From: Pelagomonas calceolata
Taxonomy: Eukaryota > Sar > Pelagophyceae > Pelagomonadales > Pelagomonadaceae
DNA length: 64,000 nt
Direction of reading: 5' to 3'
Assembly (NCBI GenBank): GCA_918797485.1
Contig: CAKKNE010000004.1
Coordinates: 1,426,001-1,490,000 of the forward strand
Both the position numbers and the translations under genes were made by a program. Shown one piece after another: positions 63,718 to 64,000 of this stretch (the first letter of the stretch is position 1; each line of letters begins with the position of its first letter). A model generated the notes under the pieces. It did no database searches, had not been told where the DNA came from, and saw only the letters and a list, made by a program, of their open reading frames with translations.

Positions 63718-64000
63718 ATGCAACCCTTACTCAGCCGAGGCGCCCGGCCGCTGGCCAAACACGCTAGAGCCATGAGCGGCAAGGAGATCAACTTCGGGAC
63801 GGAGGGGAGAGCGCTCATGTTAAGGGGCGTGGACCAGCTCGCGGACGCCGTGAGCGTGACCTTGGGCCCGAAGGGCCGGAACGCGATTCTCGACCAGCCG
63901 TACGGAGCGCCCAAGATAACGAAGGACGGCGTCACCGTAGCCAAGAACATCGAGTTCAAGGATAGGTTCGAGAACATGGGCGCGCAGCTCGTGCGGCAGG
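63718..64000 (+). CDS. CPN60: mitochondrial chaperonin HSP60 (partial, runs off window)
   Basis: The first about 94 codons of a group I chaperonin. The N-terminus ([20 protein letters not shown]) has Arg and Lys but no acidic residue, a mitochondrial presequence. The mature part begins [20 protein letters not shown]. The ATP-binding [20 protein letters not shown] and the K-x-G motif region [20 protein letters not shown] are typical. It folds matrix proteins in the chaperonin cycle. The gene continues past the right edge of the window; no intron is seen in this part. Confidence 0.95.
   Translation, partial: MQPLLSRGARPLAKHARAMSGKEINFGTEGRALMLRGVDQLADAVSVTLGPKGRNAILDQPYGAPKITKDGVTVAKNIEFKDRFENMGAQLVRQ

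Overview
The window is nuclear DNA of a eukaryotic microalga. It is GC-rich, gene-dense and intron-poor. Histone H3 and H4 genes, NAC-alpha, eIF2B-beta, RRP12, a SERCA-type Ca2+ pump and a mitochondrial HSP60 start show that it is eukaryotic. A ciliary CFAP20-domain protein points to a flagellate ancestry. A thylakoid-type signal peptidase and a probable thylakoid-lumen protein carry signal-peptide-like leaders followed by Arg-rich transit-like stretches (ALAP, ALRC, and perhaps GLVP in a third protein), as expected for a secondary red plastid. A photosynthetic stramenopile, perhaps a pelagophyte (Aureococcus/Pelagomonas-like), fits best. That assignment is inference.

Layout. 0.5-5.4 kb: NAC-alpha (one probable intron), an internally duplicated Cys-rich protein, a family-16 methyltransferase and a NIPA-like transporter. 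5.8-20 kb: a coiled-coil protein with three PP1-docking-like motifs, a lumenal protein, a multi-pass C-type lectin, a disordered protein, FOXRED1, a glycosyltransferase, an acylated Cys-rich protein, and three full copies of a MYND/RINGv/TPR family. 20-33 kb: a CFAP20-domain protein with a long repeat tail, SERCA, a small orphan, a beta-propeller-like protein, a Tudor/ankyrin protein and a choline-transporter-like protein. 33-43 kb: an orphan, an SGNH-like secreted protein, a putative plastid membrane protein, a WWE-like protein, a glycosyltransferase-like protein, an MscS channel and a broken MYND copy. 43-54 kb: a C5-methyltransferase-like gene, GT8, a spliced membrane protein, eIF2B-beta, a dsRBD-like protein, signal peptidase and a GARP/SHLQKYR factor. 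54-64 kb: a divergent H4/H3 pair, RRP12, a CRAL-TRIO protein, a cyclic-nucleotide-binding pseudokinase and the 5' end of HSP60.

Most genes are single open frames. Neighbours often converge with only tens of bases between stops, and one pair overlaps by 4 nt. Regulatory sequence therefore sits in the 5' gaps. There I see a recurrent 23-24 bp palindrome-ended element in at least eight gaps, always near start codons. The H4/H3 pair shares a perfect 53-bp inverted repeat between the genes, and each gene has a 6-bp-stem/4-nt-loop hairpin downstream, like animal and green-algal replication-dependent histone genes. Two glycosyltransferase-type genes have tandem copies of their own 3' ends. I saw no tRNA, rRNA, CRISPR array or intact transposon.
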